Shown piece by piece: positions 1 to 10,323 of a stretch of DNA of 64,000 nt. A model generated the notes under the pieces. It searched no databases. It was not told the origin of the DNA and saw only the letters and a list, made by a program, of their open reading frames with translations. The translations under genes and the position numbers were made by a program. The stretch is from contig JAJIRX010000208.1 in assembly GCA_023853785.1 (NCBI GenBank), positions 21,629 to 85,628 of the forward strand, written 5' to 3'. The DNA comes from Psilocybe azurescens (lineage: Eukaryota; Basidiomycota; Agaricomycetes; Agaricales; Agrocybaceae). The first letter of the stretch is position 1, and the number at the start of each line of letters is the position of its first letter.

Positions 1-1414
1 TCCGAGGTGCCGAGTCAAGGTTGAAATAAAGCCGTCTATCAGATTTTGGCCGTTTTTGCTTTTAACAGGAAAGTGATCTATTGGGTATAAAAGTTTCGAC
101 GGAAAGCGAGAAAAGGTCTCTTTGCTTGCCACGGGAGAATCTATATACCTGGGACTTCGGTTCAGAATAATTCGACAAAGACCAGAAGAAACAAACTTAC
201 CACCGAGTTGCTATTTCATAAAAAATGTGCGGATGACGAGCAAAGAATCCAGCAGTATCCATTTCCTCTGAGAGAGGGACGACTCCGGACAAATCCAAGC
301 TTCCATGAGACGGCCGGATGCCATACACGCCTGTCAGCGCAGCTGGTTTCCTAACGCTGCCTCTGGTATCGCTCCCAACCGTGAACTCCAGCCACTCATA
401 CCCCGCAATCGCACACGCACTTCCCGAGCTCGACGCAGACGCAGTAAGATGTCCGTCCCCTCTCGGATTCCACGAATACGGCACATCCACGAACTCCCAG
501 GGATGTGCGCCATGCGCGAACTGCGATGTCCGCGTTTTCCCCACCATAGTCGCTCCGAGGGACAAAAGTTTGGTAATCGAAGGCGCGGTCTCGTTGGGAA
601 TGGCATGCGTCCTTGCATACGCCAGCGATCCTGCGGATGTGGGCAGACCTTGTGCGTCGAAGATATCTTTCAAGCCGAACCGAGTGCCGGCGAGAGGATC
701 TTTGGAGCGCAGCATGCTCAAACGCGAAGGAACAGGAATGAGCTGCGTTTCTGGCCCATCTTCTATTGATGGCAGTGTACTGGTGATGTTGGTAGGCATC
801 CATCCTCCTTGGACCAGATCGGGTATTGAGCCGAACAGAAACGCCTCATATTCGTCTAGATATAACTTGTACACGTTGTGTATTTGCAGTTTGGAGGGAG
901 AGCTTTCGGAGGCGGTAATAATGAATGGCCCAGGAGGTATCTTTTCTGAGATGAGATAGGATGCGATGACGTCTGGTGAAGGTAGTCGAATGGAACTTGA
1001 AAGAAACACTCGGATAACACCCCTTGATTTTAACCATGCATATGTCTCCGTCTGTACGTCGACATTTTTTTGGGTTTGACTGTCGCATACGATGAATAGG
1101 GATTCGATGAAGTTCTTGTTCCAAACATCGTCAGCCTTGGAATATAAATCCAATTGTGCTTGTAGAGATTCGATGGTAATCGGATCTTGGAACCATAAAC
1201 TTGTTGCAGGTCTTAGATCCGGAATAAGATCCTTCGCCAATGGAGGCTTGATAGATATCGTAAATGCTGCTTGAGAGGCGGCTAGATATTGGTTATGTGG
1301 TTGATTGCTGAAGCTGACGACATGTCCTGGAGGGTGCGATGACAATACATTGAGGCCCCCAAGAACGCAGGGAAAGATTATGGCAAGTAAAAGCAATCGG
1401 ATGAATTTAATCAT
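1..1414 (-). CDS. Amidase signature family enzyme, 3' end beyond the window
   Basis: Amidase-signature hydrolase acting on amide bonds; the substrate is not predictable. ATG at 1414 opens a hydrophobic N-terminus (residues 1-20) that looks like a signal peptide. The Lys-cisSer-Ser triad is visible: Lys249 in FGLKDIFD, the serine-rich ASASSSGSA around residue 329, and nucleophile Ser353 in GSDTRGSVRKPA, with family-like spacing. Exon 1 ends at 201 with donor GTAAGT; exon 2 resumes at 148 (52 bp intron) and stays open to base 1, so the C-terminal half lies outside the window. An upstream stretch at 1626-1488 (minus) ends in a donor that would join in frame just before this ATG, so the gene may have one more 5' exon; that would bury the signal peptide, so I prefer 1414. 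The roughly 190 residues before the catalytic core resemble the extended fungal members. Family sure, substrate unknown. Confidence 0.87.
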
Positions 1415-1626
1415 CCTAGGCTCTATTGGACACGACAGACATATTGGTTAGTTTGTTTGCTTAGAAACACTTGGTAAGAATCAACGTACCACATCCGACG
1501 ATCCCAGATCACAAGCGTCCCGACCTTGGTGGTCGTATTGACTGGAATGCTGCCTAATCTCGGAAGGCAAGAGCTGGTCATAGACCAGGCCGATGAGCGA
1601 TAAGAAAGCACACGGAGAACCAGCAT

Positions 1627-2438
1627 TTGCTCGTGACCGTGAACATCTCTGCTGCACTGAGAACTTTTCTTCGGAGTAGTGGTCGTGTTAATGTCAGGGT
1701 TTTTCCTTACTACGACAAGAAAATATGATCAGATAACGGTACACCAGTCAGCGAATGGATAACATACCAGTTGCGACAACTTGACTACTCCTTCAGCTCC
1801 AATGCTCCTTTAAAACAGATCCCGATGATTTGCATTGGGTTCGTGTATGGTTTTGGTTGAAAAGACAAGGCTCCCACTGCTGCCATCCTAGAAGGGTGTA
1901 TTACGGAAGCTCGGCCCGATGTTGCAAATCATCTCTTCAGGGTGTTCGCTCCTTTTCTCAACTCCAACTCCTTCGGGCCATGTGAAGATTCTGAAGACCT
2001 CGCTTCCTTCTACATATCCGATGCTGCTCGCCATTGAGCACGCTCTTCTGACAATGATCTCTCAAAAGTACAATCCTGAAGTCCCCAGTGCCAGCAAACC
2101 CCATGTAAACCCCACCAGTGTATCGCGGGACCAACTTCGTGCTGTAAATTTAGCACACCAATTCATGGTGCGTAATGGCACGCATGGCACTCCTCTATCC
2201 TTACCCAGCGAGGCTCACTTCGCGCATATCACAAGACGTGCGGCACTGATAGGCTTCTATCTGTCGGCAATTACATTATGGACGAGTTGGAGCTTCGATT
2301 ATGTTGATTCCCAATCCTCCTGTTCCAACCTACATTGGCGTATAAATATCAGGCCCTGAGGATCCGAGAAGGCTTCTACCGTGACCCACTGCTCAGTGTG
2401 AATTGTCTCTGCCAACACTTCCCAGGAAGAAGGGAAAC
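1627..2438. other. Intergenic stretch with one unassigned open frame
   Basis: Lies between the divergent amidase and ATG22 genes and must carry both promoters. An open frame at 1919-2359 (+) and an overlapping frame around 1897-2040 both have protein-like composition, but neither gives a family I recognise and no splice pattern joins them. It could be the remnant of a decayed gene. I see no RNA gene or repeat here. Confidence 0.3.
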
Positions 2439-4812
2439 ATGGACAGCGATATCAGTCCTGCAGACGAGAAGTTGAAGACACAGTCGGAGGGGGCGTCTGG
2501 TAGCGCTGAGCTCATATCATATTCGATGGACAACAATGGACCGATGTTCGTATCGTCGATAACGAAGGATGAACCTATAGTCACAAGAAAAGAACTATGG
2601 AGTTATTATTGTAAGTTATGTTTGCCTTTCCCAGTCAAGCCACCACTGCTGAACTTTGTGCTATTCCAAAGTATACTACAATGGCGATAACGTATGGTTA
2701 CTGCTCACTCTACGCTACAATCTTATTGAGATCAATGTTTATCAGGGAGTTGGTCCATTAGGATTCTCTATGACTCTATTTCAGTCCTTAGCGTTTAGCG
2801 CAGGCTACGACCCAGCCAGAGGGCCAGGATCATCATGCAATGGAGACGGCTCTTCCGGAAATTGCGTGCTTCCTTGGGCAGGTGGTACCAAGTCGGTTTC
2901 CAGTGTGGTCCTCATCGCAAACGGTATCAGTTTTGCTGTACGTGTTGAGTCCCATTACATTCCTCCAACGCTGACGATTTGCTCAGATCATGACCATGAT
3001 ATTCACAACCATAGGCTCTGCCGCCGACTACGGGACCTTCGGACGTTGGCTGTTGCTGGTCATCACGGTCATTTGTTGGGCATCTCAATTCGCAGAGATG
3101 AGTCTTACAAGCACGTTCCTTCCTATACTCTTCCTATTCATTTAGTTCATGAATACACTCGACAGCCCCTTCGCGTTGGCCGCTCGCTATGGCTCTATAT
3201 ATGATAGGCTTTATCTCATACGGCGCTACATTAGTGTTCTATGCAGCCATATTCCCCCGCCTCGCCCGCAATACGAAACACACTCGAACACTGCTTACCA
3301 AATACGAATCAGGCGAAATCACGAAGGAAGAGTACGAAGTTGAGGGGAGTCTAGAAAAGAATCGAATTAGTAACATTTCCACAGTCAGTCACATCACACT
3401 CTTTTTTTCTCCTTTCAGTCTTTTCATGTCTTTTCTTCAGGCGCACAGTAACATCGGCTACATTGCTACTCTTTGCCTGAACCTGTCCATTCTCCTTCCA
3501 TTGGCCAGCAACGCGAAAGTCAATAACTATACGCTTGTTTTGTAAAAGTGCCCCTTTGTCGGATCTAATCTCACTCTAACTTTTACCGCATTTCAGAACC
3601 AATGCATACTGGGTGGTAACGGGCATTTGGTGGTGTGCGTCGCCTTCTATCTCGCCTGTTAGGTTGTATACTGACATCTGATATACAGTCATCTTTCAGC
3701 AACCACGTCCTGGACCCGCTCTTCCTAAAGGAGAGCATTATATCACTATTGGATGGAAGCAGGTTCGTTCTTCCACTTTCACAAACTTGTAAAACTAATT
3801 GTGCAATATAGCTCTGGGCAGCCAGTAAACAGTATAAGCAATTGCCGTATACCTTCATCTACCTATTCGCTTTCTTTCTTCTAGCAGATGTACGCCGATT
3901 TCACACCCGTCGTTGCAGAAGACTCAGACTCATAATGATTCTGATACTCTAGGGCCTTAACACAACCGGAACCTTGATATCCATATGTCAAAACGACAAA
4001 TTCTCATTCAGCTTCCTCCAGAACACATATTTGGGGCTTGCCCAGGCGATCACATCCACTATGAGCACCCTTGGTTTCTGGTACTTCCAGAGGTATTTCA
4101 AAATCAGTACCAAGAAGATGGTAAAGCCTTTCTCATTTTGTACGACTTCGTATCTCTAAATCTCCGTATCCTTCCCAGTTTGTTGTAACCAATGTCGTCA
4201 CCATACTTATCCCGTTCTGGGGCATGCTTGGTATATGGACCAACAAGATTGGGTATGAACTCAATTACCAGACTTATGAAACTGCGTGTGTGGACTAATT
4301 GCACCCTTCAGATTCCATAACGTCTGGGAATTTTGGTAAGTCAAGAGCTTCTTCTATGGCCAGTACGATTCTGATAGTGACACTGCAGGGCATACAACGT
4401 CGTTTTCGGCCTCTTCCAAGCGCCTTATTACGCATTTGCGCAGACCATGATGGCCGAGCTCACGCCTCCCGGATTCGACAACATGGTAAGCAACTAATTC
4501 CATACTTCATTATCGTCAACATTTGCCCAAGCCCTCAACTCAATCCTTTCAATCGTCGCGTCACTGCAGTTCTTCGGGCTCTTCGGACTCTCCAATCGCG
4601 CGTCGTCGATGATAGGCCCGAACGTGATCCAAGCCATCATCGATAAATCAGGAAGCAATTGGATGGGCTTTCCGTTCCTTTTCGCGCTGTGCTTCGCGGC
4701 ATCGCTAGTGATTTGGTTTTTCATTGATATCGAGAAAGGGAGGAAAGACGCGATTGCGTGGGCGGATGGTATTCGAAAGAAAGCCGATTTGGCATCGCAG
4801 ATTACTTCATAG
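2439..4812 (+). CDS. ATG22: Atg22 vacuolar amino-acid effluxer (autophagy-related MFS protein)
   Basis: Atg22-family multi-pass permease, which in yeast exports amino acids from the vacuole after autophagic breakdown. ATG at 2439 opens MDSDISPADEKL. Family blocks occur in order across about 14 exons: ELWSYYLYYNGDN and GVGPLGFSMTLFQSLAF near the N-terminus, TMIFTTIGSAADYGTFGRW, SRWPLAMALYMIGFISYGATL, AHSNIGYIATLCLNLSILLPL, TNAYWVVTGIWWFIFQQPRPG, ADGLNTTGTLISICQNDK, PFWGMLGIWTNKIG, APYYAFAQTMMAELTPPGFDNM and SNRASSMIGPNVIQAII, ending at the TAG at 4810. I count 13 introns of about 45-75 bp with GT-AG ends, all phase-compatible, and no break, so the gene looks intact. It is divergent from the amidase and followed by HAM1 on the same strand. 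Confidence 0.93.
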
Positions 4813-5206
4813 ATGGTGTGTATCCTTTTTGTGGTAATCATGACAATTCCTTCCATGATTGTTTCTATGCAGTCTTTTTCAACAGTTTAGCTGTAGCGAT
4901 CATTTGATAACGAATTAGTAATGGCTTGTCGCCTCGAGTCATTCTTTCAACTACGTCTTTGTAATCCAGACATTTTCTCCGTCGAAAACGGTGCCTATGA
5001 AGACTTGGATACAAATCACATACATACGATTAGGGGGCGAATCTGCGCAGCGCGATCGAGTCATTCGACTACTACATAGTACATAATTTCGGATCTTGCC
5101 GGCATAAGTGATCTACTTAAGATAAAGATGCCGCACTACCTTTCAATCTTTAGTGCATTGAACGTTCCGCCAATTTCATCTCGAACCTCCTGCACCGATC
5201 GATACA
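4813..5206. other. Intergenic region, ATG22 terminator to HAM1 promoter
   Basis: No coding, RNA or repeat signal seen. It must hold the 3' end of ATG22 and the promoter of the downstream pyrophosphatase; no clear TATA box stands out. Confidence 0.4.
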
Positions 5207-6077
5207 ATGACACCTGGGAAACGTCTAGGTACGCACAATGGGGCTCTCAGTTCGGCGATATCTCACGTATATCGACGTGTTCACAGTATTTGTTACTGGC
5301 AATGCAAACAAATTGAAAGAGGTCAAGCAAATCCTCTCTGAAGGAGGACATCCGATCGAAATAGATTCTCAAAGTCTAGACAGTAAGTTTCTGTACTAAA
5401 CTGGTGTTAAAGATCTGGAGCTTCTCAATGGAGCGTTCTGCAGTCCCTGAAATCCAGGGAACCACCATAGAAGTCGCGAGCGACAAGTGTAAAAGGGCAG
5501 CCGAGCTCGTAAGCCATTTATACGCGTTTCGCGAGTGCTACTTCATCCAGTTAACCTGAAACTGGCCTGTTTTCCCAGATTGGAGGACCTTGTATCACAG
5601 AAGATACCGCTCTCTGCTACGTCGCCCTAAAAGGCCTGCCTGGCCCATATATTAAACACTTCATGACCGAACTTGGACACGAAGGACTGAATGCGTTGCT
5701 CGTTGGATTCCCTACTAAAGCAGCTGAGGCCGTCTGCACATTCGCATATTCAGCAGGTCCAGGTAAAAATCACGTGTATTGGAATTCTGAGAGATACTCT
5801 GAACACTTTTTTCAGGGACAGAACCTATCATCTTTGAAGGACGAACGGACGGCACTATTGTGCCTGCACGAGGCACGAAGGTCTTCGGCTGGGACGCTAT
5901 CTTCGAACCTCTAGGAACCGGACAAACGTACGTTTATGTCGCAATATTTATGTGTTCTCACTCAATAATAATGTTGATAACAGCTACGCGGAAATGCCCT
6001 CGGATCAGAAAAACAAGATGTCGCACAGATATAAAGCACTAGACAAACTCCGCACCTACCTCCAATCTCTGCCTTAG
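5207..6077 (+). CDS. HAM1: Inosine triphosphate pyrophosphatase (non-canonical purine NTPase)
   Basis: HAM1/ITPA family: hydrolyses ITP, dITP and XTP to the monophosphate and pyrophosphate, keeping deaminated purines out of DNA and RNA. Six exons by eye: 5207-5228, 5287-5382, 5444-5508, 5579-5762, 5816-5927 and 5984-6077, encoding 190 residues, the normal family length. The start at 5207 was chosen because splicing the first intron (5229-5286) yields [14 protein letters not shown], the conserved N-terminal block; the next ATG at 5238 lies inside that intron. Also visible are [55 protein letters not shown] and the closing SHRYKAL. All splice phases agree and no key residue is missing. Confidence 0.94.
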
Positions 6078-6424
6078 AGTTAGGGAGACATTATCAGATT
6101 TTACATCGGATTATACCACATATCAGGCTATTTGGTCCCTCGAGAGCGGTTATGCATAAAAGGGATTCTTTGAACCCCTTTGTTAGTTGCTCAAAAGTTG
6201 CAATCTAGTTATGTTACCACCACGTAGGTAGATATAGATACATTATTTGCAGTTTGTGTCTCTTAGGTACATAGCTCGAGTACTCTGTGAGGTTAAGATC
6301 ACGTCTAGTAGCCTAGATAAAGAATAAGGTATATGATACTGTAGAGCAAGAAAATCAAGAGGTTATGTAGTACAAGTTAATCACAAAGAAAACTTAAGAC
6401 CAAGGAGACCTCATGGACCGGTGA
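6078..6424. other. Convergent 3' intergenic region
   Basis: Separates the 3' ends of HAM1 (+) and a hotdog thioesterase (-). AT-rich with no coding signal; presumably two transcription terminators. Confidence 0.4.
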
Positions 6425-7433
6425 TCAGAGTTTAGGTTTGGTTTTATCGTTGAATATGAGGGCTATGTTAACAGTAGAGTGGATTGCAGATATGCATAGC
6501 TTATCATCAGCCCAGAGCTATAAAAAAAAAAAAAAAAAAAAAAAGACAGATTATTATGAAGGTGTTATGGTCAATGGAGGATAACAGAGCGCTACTCGCC
6601 TCACACCTCATGGTTCTTATCCTACCTTTTCCAGACACGGAATTCGATATTATTTTGACTTTTTGGCCTCTACAATCCTTCTGTGAGGAAACAAGATTCG
6701 CATGATCACCTTGTACTTACAGACGAATTGCACGATGCCAAACGAGGTTCATGGACTGGGAAACACCAGTACCATCAAATCCTTGTGCAGTTCCGAGAGT
6801 CACAAGCGATGCAACGGTACAACTTTAGATTATCAAATGAATAAACAAGGTCGAGGGCTAATAAACTGTATGAACATACAGGTCTACCATGTACGCCGCA
6901 CAAGCGCCGTGCAAAATTTGGCGAACGTTACACATTTCTACAAAATTGGTATCGTTTCGGTAAACCTCTGTCCGTATAACTCGGCCATAGAGATAAAAAT
7001 CAACAAGTACCTTTCTCGACCGTGATATTGAATATCGTCTCTGCGTAGGTGTAATGATTTTCTTCGTGAATGTTCATTTCTACCCAGTTCAAGTTTTGAC
7101 CTATGTCCGCCCCGAAAGAAGTGCTCTTGGTGCCCACAAAAGGTGAAGTATTGCAAGACAAAATCTCTTTGTTTCTGTCGATGCGTTACCCCGCATGTGC
7201 GATACGTCGATATCTTTTTCGTATGCCCATTTGCTCATCGAAGTCGGTAGAAAGATTTGTAAATGGCCCATCGTATGATCTAGTGGTAAAACGTGTGCTG
7301 AGAAGAGAAGATGTCAGTTCTTATTATTGACTGACTTTATTAAACAGAAGCTTCAGGCGATCGGAAAAAATGGTTACGAAAGACTTTTCTCTCCGCGTGG
7401 AATGCTCTTTTCGCCACTGCGAGTGAAATTCAT
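6425..7433 (-). CDS. Hotdog-fold thioesterase, ACOT13/PaaI-like (copy C), start uncertain
   Basis: Acyl-CoA thioesterase-like hotdog protein, hidden by many short exons. Reading the minus strand, exons end at 7011, then 6937-6880, 6822-6721, 6669-6600 and 6517-6425. They give NIHEENHYTYAETIFNITV, EMCNVRQILHGACAAYMVD (the hotdog helix region), CTVASLVTLGTAQGF, GVSQSMNLVWH, GQKVKIISNSVSGKG and the closing LWADDKLCISAIHSTV, colinear with the two thioesterases at 7.8-9.9 kb. The last intron appears to use a GC donor (GAG-GCGAGT) and a 22-base poly-T run just before its acceptor. The 5' part (7011-7433) has plausible coding, including a block SFGADIGQNLNWVEMNI, but I could not fit a phase-clean splice there, so the start at 7433 is a guess. 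Lies head to head with copy A. Confidence 0.68.
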
Positions 7434-7833
7434 AACAAAATCGACATCTTGTCGGCCATAAAAACACGCATACCCATCAGATTCGTTCACAGGCAAACCA
7501 ACCGATTATCCAGTTATTTCTTGTTTTTTCCAAGCAAACAAGCGATATTAGTTAGGGATGTGGACCTACATTTGTTTTTGGCTGGAGTTGCTAAAATATG
7601 AATCTCGCGATTCGCTCCCTCGACGCTGGGCGCTCGCACGTGGTTATCGGTTCCTATCTTGGCAACCGCCGACCGGTCATCCGGAATGCAAGCCAGCCGG
7701 GTCAGCTCTTTCTCTCTTCCGTGATTTTCATTATGTGTCCGATGTCGCCGTTGGTCTCGAGATCGCTTATTTTCTGCACCTTGGGACCTTCATAGCCTTG
7801 AAGACTGCTTTAAGTTCTGGACAGTGTATAACC
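7434..7833. other. Divergent intergenic region between thioesterases C and A
   Basis: Probably a shared bidirectional promoter. A minus-strand frame at about 7345-7540 reads like protein (ESDGYACFYGRQDVDF) but has no family I recognise; it could be an extra 5' exon of copy C or a gene remnant. A plus-strand frame runs open from an ATG at 7558 into copy A, but the extension is not thioesterase-like. Confidence 0.35.
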
Positions 7834-8631
7834 ATGGCAAGCCAAGTCGAGACAGAAGCATTTCTCCGATCACGTCTCCCTGCAGATATCACATCAGGAA
7901 TAACTGGGAACACACCTCTCGAACTCAAGGAAATACCGGTGAAATGGCTGGCCATCTTCAGGAATAAAGGGACGGGGTTCGGAGGAAACATTTCGGCAAG
8001 GATAAAGGTCGTAGATGTATCCGTGGTCCCCAACCCCGACGATCCCTTGAAAACGGAAGGAAAGGTGACTTGTGAGATAGAAGTAACACCGGGTGAGTAT
8101 TTACTGTAAAAAGAATTTGAATTAGTTTGTTGAAGTTTACTCTATCATAGATATGTGCAGTAGCGGTGGCACATTAAATCAAGGCTGTATAGTCTATTTA
8201 ATTGACGAGTAGGTTTAAATGGAACAAACTACTCATTTATATGCTCAAAGCGATGATATTTTTAGGTGTTCTACTTTAGCGATGGTTATCATTAACGCGC
8301 ATACAGGTCTGAACACCCCGCCGGGTGTATCGCAGACCATCAACACGTATTTCCACTTTCCTGCTGTCGTGTGAGTGTAGAATAATGAGGACTCCTTTTC
8401 GTCGTTGACCCATTACCTAGGGGCACAAAACTGCGCATCGTAAGTGCATCCCTGGCATCTGGAGAGGAAACAAATACCGGGAAATGCGCGGTGAGATCAA
8501 ATATGTTCAATGATTGGAGCACAACTCAGTTCGATTAACAGGTCTGGGACAAAAACAATCATCGACTCGTTGCTACGGGAATTCAACAGACAATGTCTCC
8601 CTCCAAACCAGCAACATGGCTCAAGGGATAA
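7834..8631 (+). CDS. Hotdog-fold thioesterase, ACOT13/PaaI-like (copy A)
   Basis: Predicted acyl-CoA thioesterase of the hotdog superfamily, 193 residues, the usual length for fungal ACOT13-like proteins. Exons 7834-8092, 8151-8208, 8266-8370, 8421-8490 and 8542-8631, all phase-compatible with introns of about 50-58 bp. Landmarks: a basic N-terminal part, IEVTPDMCSSGGTLNQGC and IVYLIDE (loop and long helix), GVSQTINTYFHFPAVVGTKL (central strands) and VWDKNNHRLVATGIQQTM at the end. In related proteins the MCN...HGG loop carries the catalytic region; here HGG is replaced by NQG, so activity is not certain. It is the only one of the three local copies read here without a frame problem. Start at 7834 is the first ATG giving the family N-terminus. 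Confidence 0.82.
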
Positions 8632-9066
8632 CCTGTATACTCAGCGTCCTCCTACCAAACTATACTGCATCTACGATAATCTACTACGCTACAATTATAC
8701 CGGTATTGTTGTTACATTATTAAATTGATTAATTCTCCTCGTCTGCAACACATTCCGAAAGGCAGCCATTATTTCGAGCGATACCTGCAGCCTCTAATGC
8801 CACGCCACGATGAGCCATAGCACCCTAAAGACTCCTAAGAAACCCTTGCGAAGATTGTAATGGGTGGCTTATCTAGCCACAGTGCTTGAATTGCTCGACC
8901 GGCTGGGAGCTCTCTGTAGCCTGGCGCAGTGGCGCCTGATAATGACTGACTGAGAAATCCCTGCCACAGAGTTATGTATGTAGCCGGTCATGTAGTTACC
9001 GGAGATCTTTATATAACAAGGGGTACATACTGGTACATATATTCCCAGAAACGTCTCGGTTACAAT
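8632..9066. other. Spacer between tandem thioesterase copies
   Basis: No coding, RNA or repeat signal seen. A TATATAA string near 9011 lies about 55 bases before the ATG of the next copy and could be its TATA element. Confidence 0.35.
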
Positions 9067-9916
9067 ATGCCCCCACAAAATGACCTTGAATACTTAATAA
9101 ATCACCCCTTTTCCTCAGAAATCATGTCCACCATTGGTGGAAACGCGTCCTTGTTTATCAAGGAAGCCGCAGTTCGATGGTACATGATGCTAGACATGCG
9201 GGGAGCTCATCATTTGGGCATTCGATGAGAACCCGGCTGGAACTCAAAGAGGTGTCCATTGAGCCTTCTCCAGACGACCCGAAAAAGATGTCTTCAAAGA
9301 TGGTTTGTGATCTCGAAATTACGCCAGGTGAGTGTCAAAGATTGTTGTTGTTTTGTGTTGAGCGCTCATGAATGGAAAATATGAACTAGATATGTGCAAT
9401 GAAGATGGTATCATGAGCCAGGGGTCCATGACTTGTCTAATGGATGAGTGCGACATTTCTTATCTCATGTCAGAAACCTGAAGCTTAACGAGTTTCCTTT
9501 GAAATTTTGAGGGGTCTGCCATTTCCCTGTTACTGATGAGGTTGTTGGAGGACGAGAACGAGGTCATCGGTGTCACGCAGACGTTCAACTTCTTTTTCCA
9601 TCATTCTGCACCGCCAGCGTAAGTTTCATAGGTAATGACGTCCGCAGCCTATTGCTTTTCTGATCTAGTTTATTATAGAGGCTCCAGGATAAGGATTATC
9701 AACCGCTCAGTATCCACAGCAGAGGACGTAGGGTGCTGTCAGAGCGAAGTCGGGCTTCATCTTCTTGGACGAGGACATATCTGACCGCTATTTCTCCTTG
9801 TGTAGATCTGGGATGTCGAGAAACATAGATTAATCGTCAGCGGCACGCAGCTACAAATGAAACCGTCAGTAGTAGTAGATCCTTCTAGTATACACCATAG
9901 AAAAAGCAAGCTATGA
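9067..9916 (+). pseudogene. Hotdog-fold thioesterase copy B, frame-broken
   Basis: Tandem paralogue of copy A. Homologous blocks keep the same order: VRWYMMLDMRG, RTRLELKEVSIEPSPDDP, LEITPDMCNEDGIMSQGS, GSAISLLLMRLLEDE, GVTQTFNFFFHHSAPP, GSRIRIINRSVSTAE and IWDVEKHRLIVSGTQLQM, ending at the TGA at 9914-9916. Two places do not read through. In exon 1 the frame shifts at a GGGG run (9200-9203), leaving the first frame to stop at 9226. At the exon 2-exon 3 join (9447 to 9512) the splice phases disagree by one base. Either alone could be an assembly error; both together favour a decaying duplicate. The NQG/SQG position again replaces the usual HGG. Confidence 0.72.
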
Positions 9917-10323
9917 CTATGACAAGGCCAACCTGAATTTGATTGTTGGATTGTATTTATATCGAATTGTTCAAAATATATCATTGTTCTATCGACTAGC
10001 TACTAACTAACTATTTACAAGATAATGTGACGCGCCAATGCTGAGGGATAGAAGTAGTTTCCCATCTCTGGGCGAGTGGAAACATGATGAGCGAGAAAAT
10101 ATAGCAGATCATAGGGAGGTAAGATATCGTGCGTGACGTTCGTGTGGGTGTGCGGGTCGAAGAAAGCAATAAATCCAAGCATAATACCAGTTATAGCCCC
10201 ATTCAAGGGCCCATGAGAAGGAAAAGAAAAAGTAGTACAAGTAAGAAGAACAGAGGATAGAGTAGGTGGCGCTGGAAACCAAAACAGAGGAAGAGAGAAA
10301 CAAAGAGCAAAAAGAGCGGAGAT
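9917..10323. other. Convergent 3' intergenic region
   Basis: Lies between thioesterase copy B (+) and the NADAR gene (-). Apart from C/T-rich and A/G-rich runs I see nothing that suggests a gene. Confidence 0.4.

Noticed and set aside
1919..2359. 146-codon plus-strand frame between amidase and ATG22
   Set aside because: Possibly a gene remnant, but no family, no intron pattern and competing frames; not called as a gene.
7558..7833. Upstream ATG extending thioesterase A by 92 residues
   Set aside because: The extension has no similarity to the paralogues and the ATG at 7834 matches the family start.
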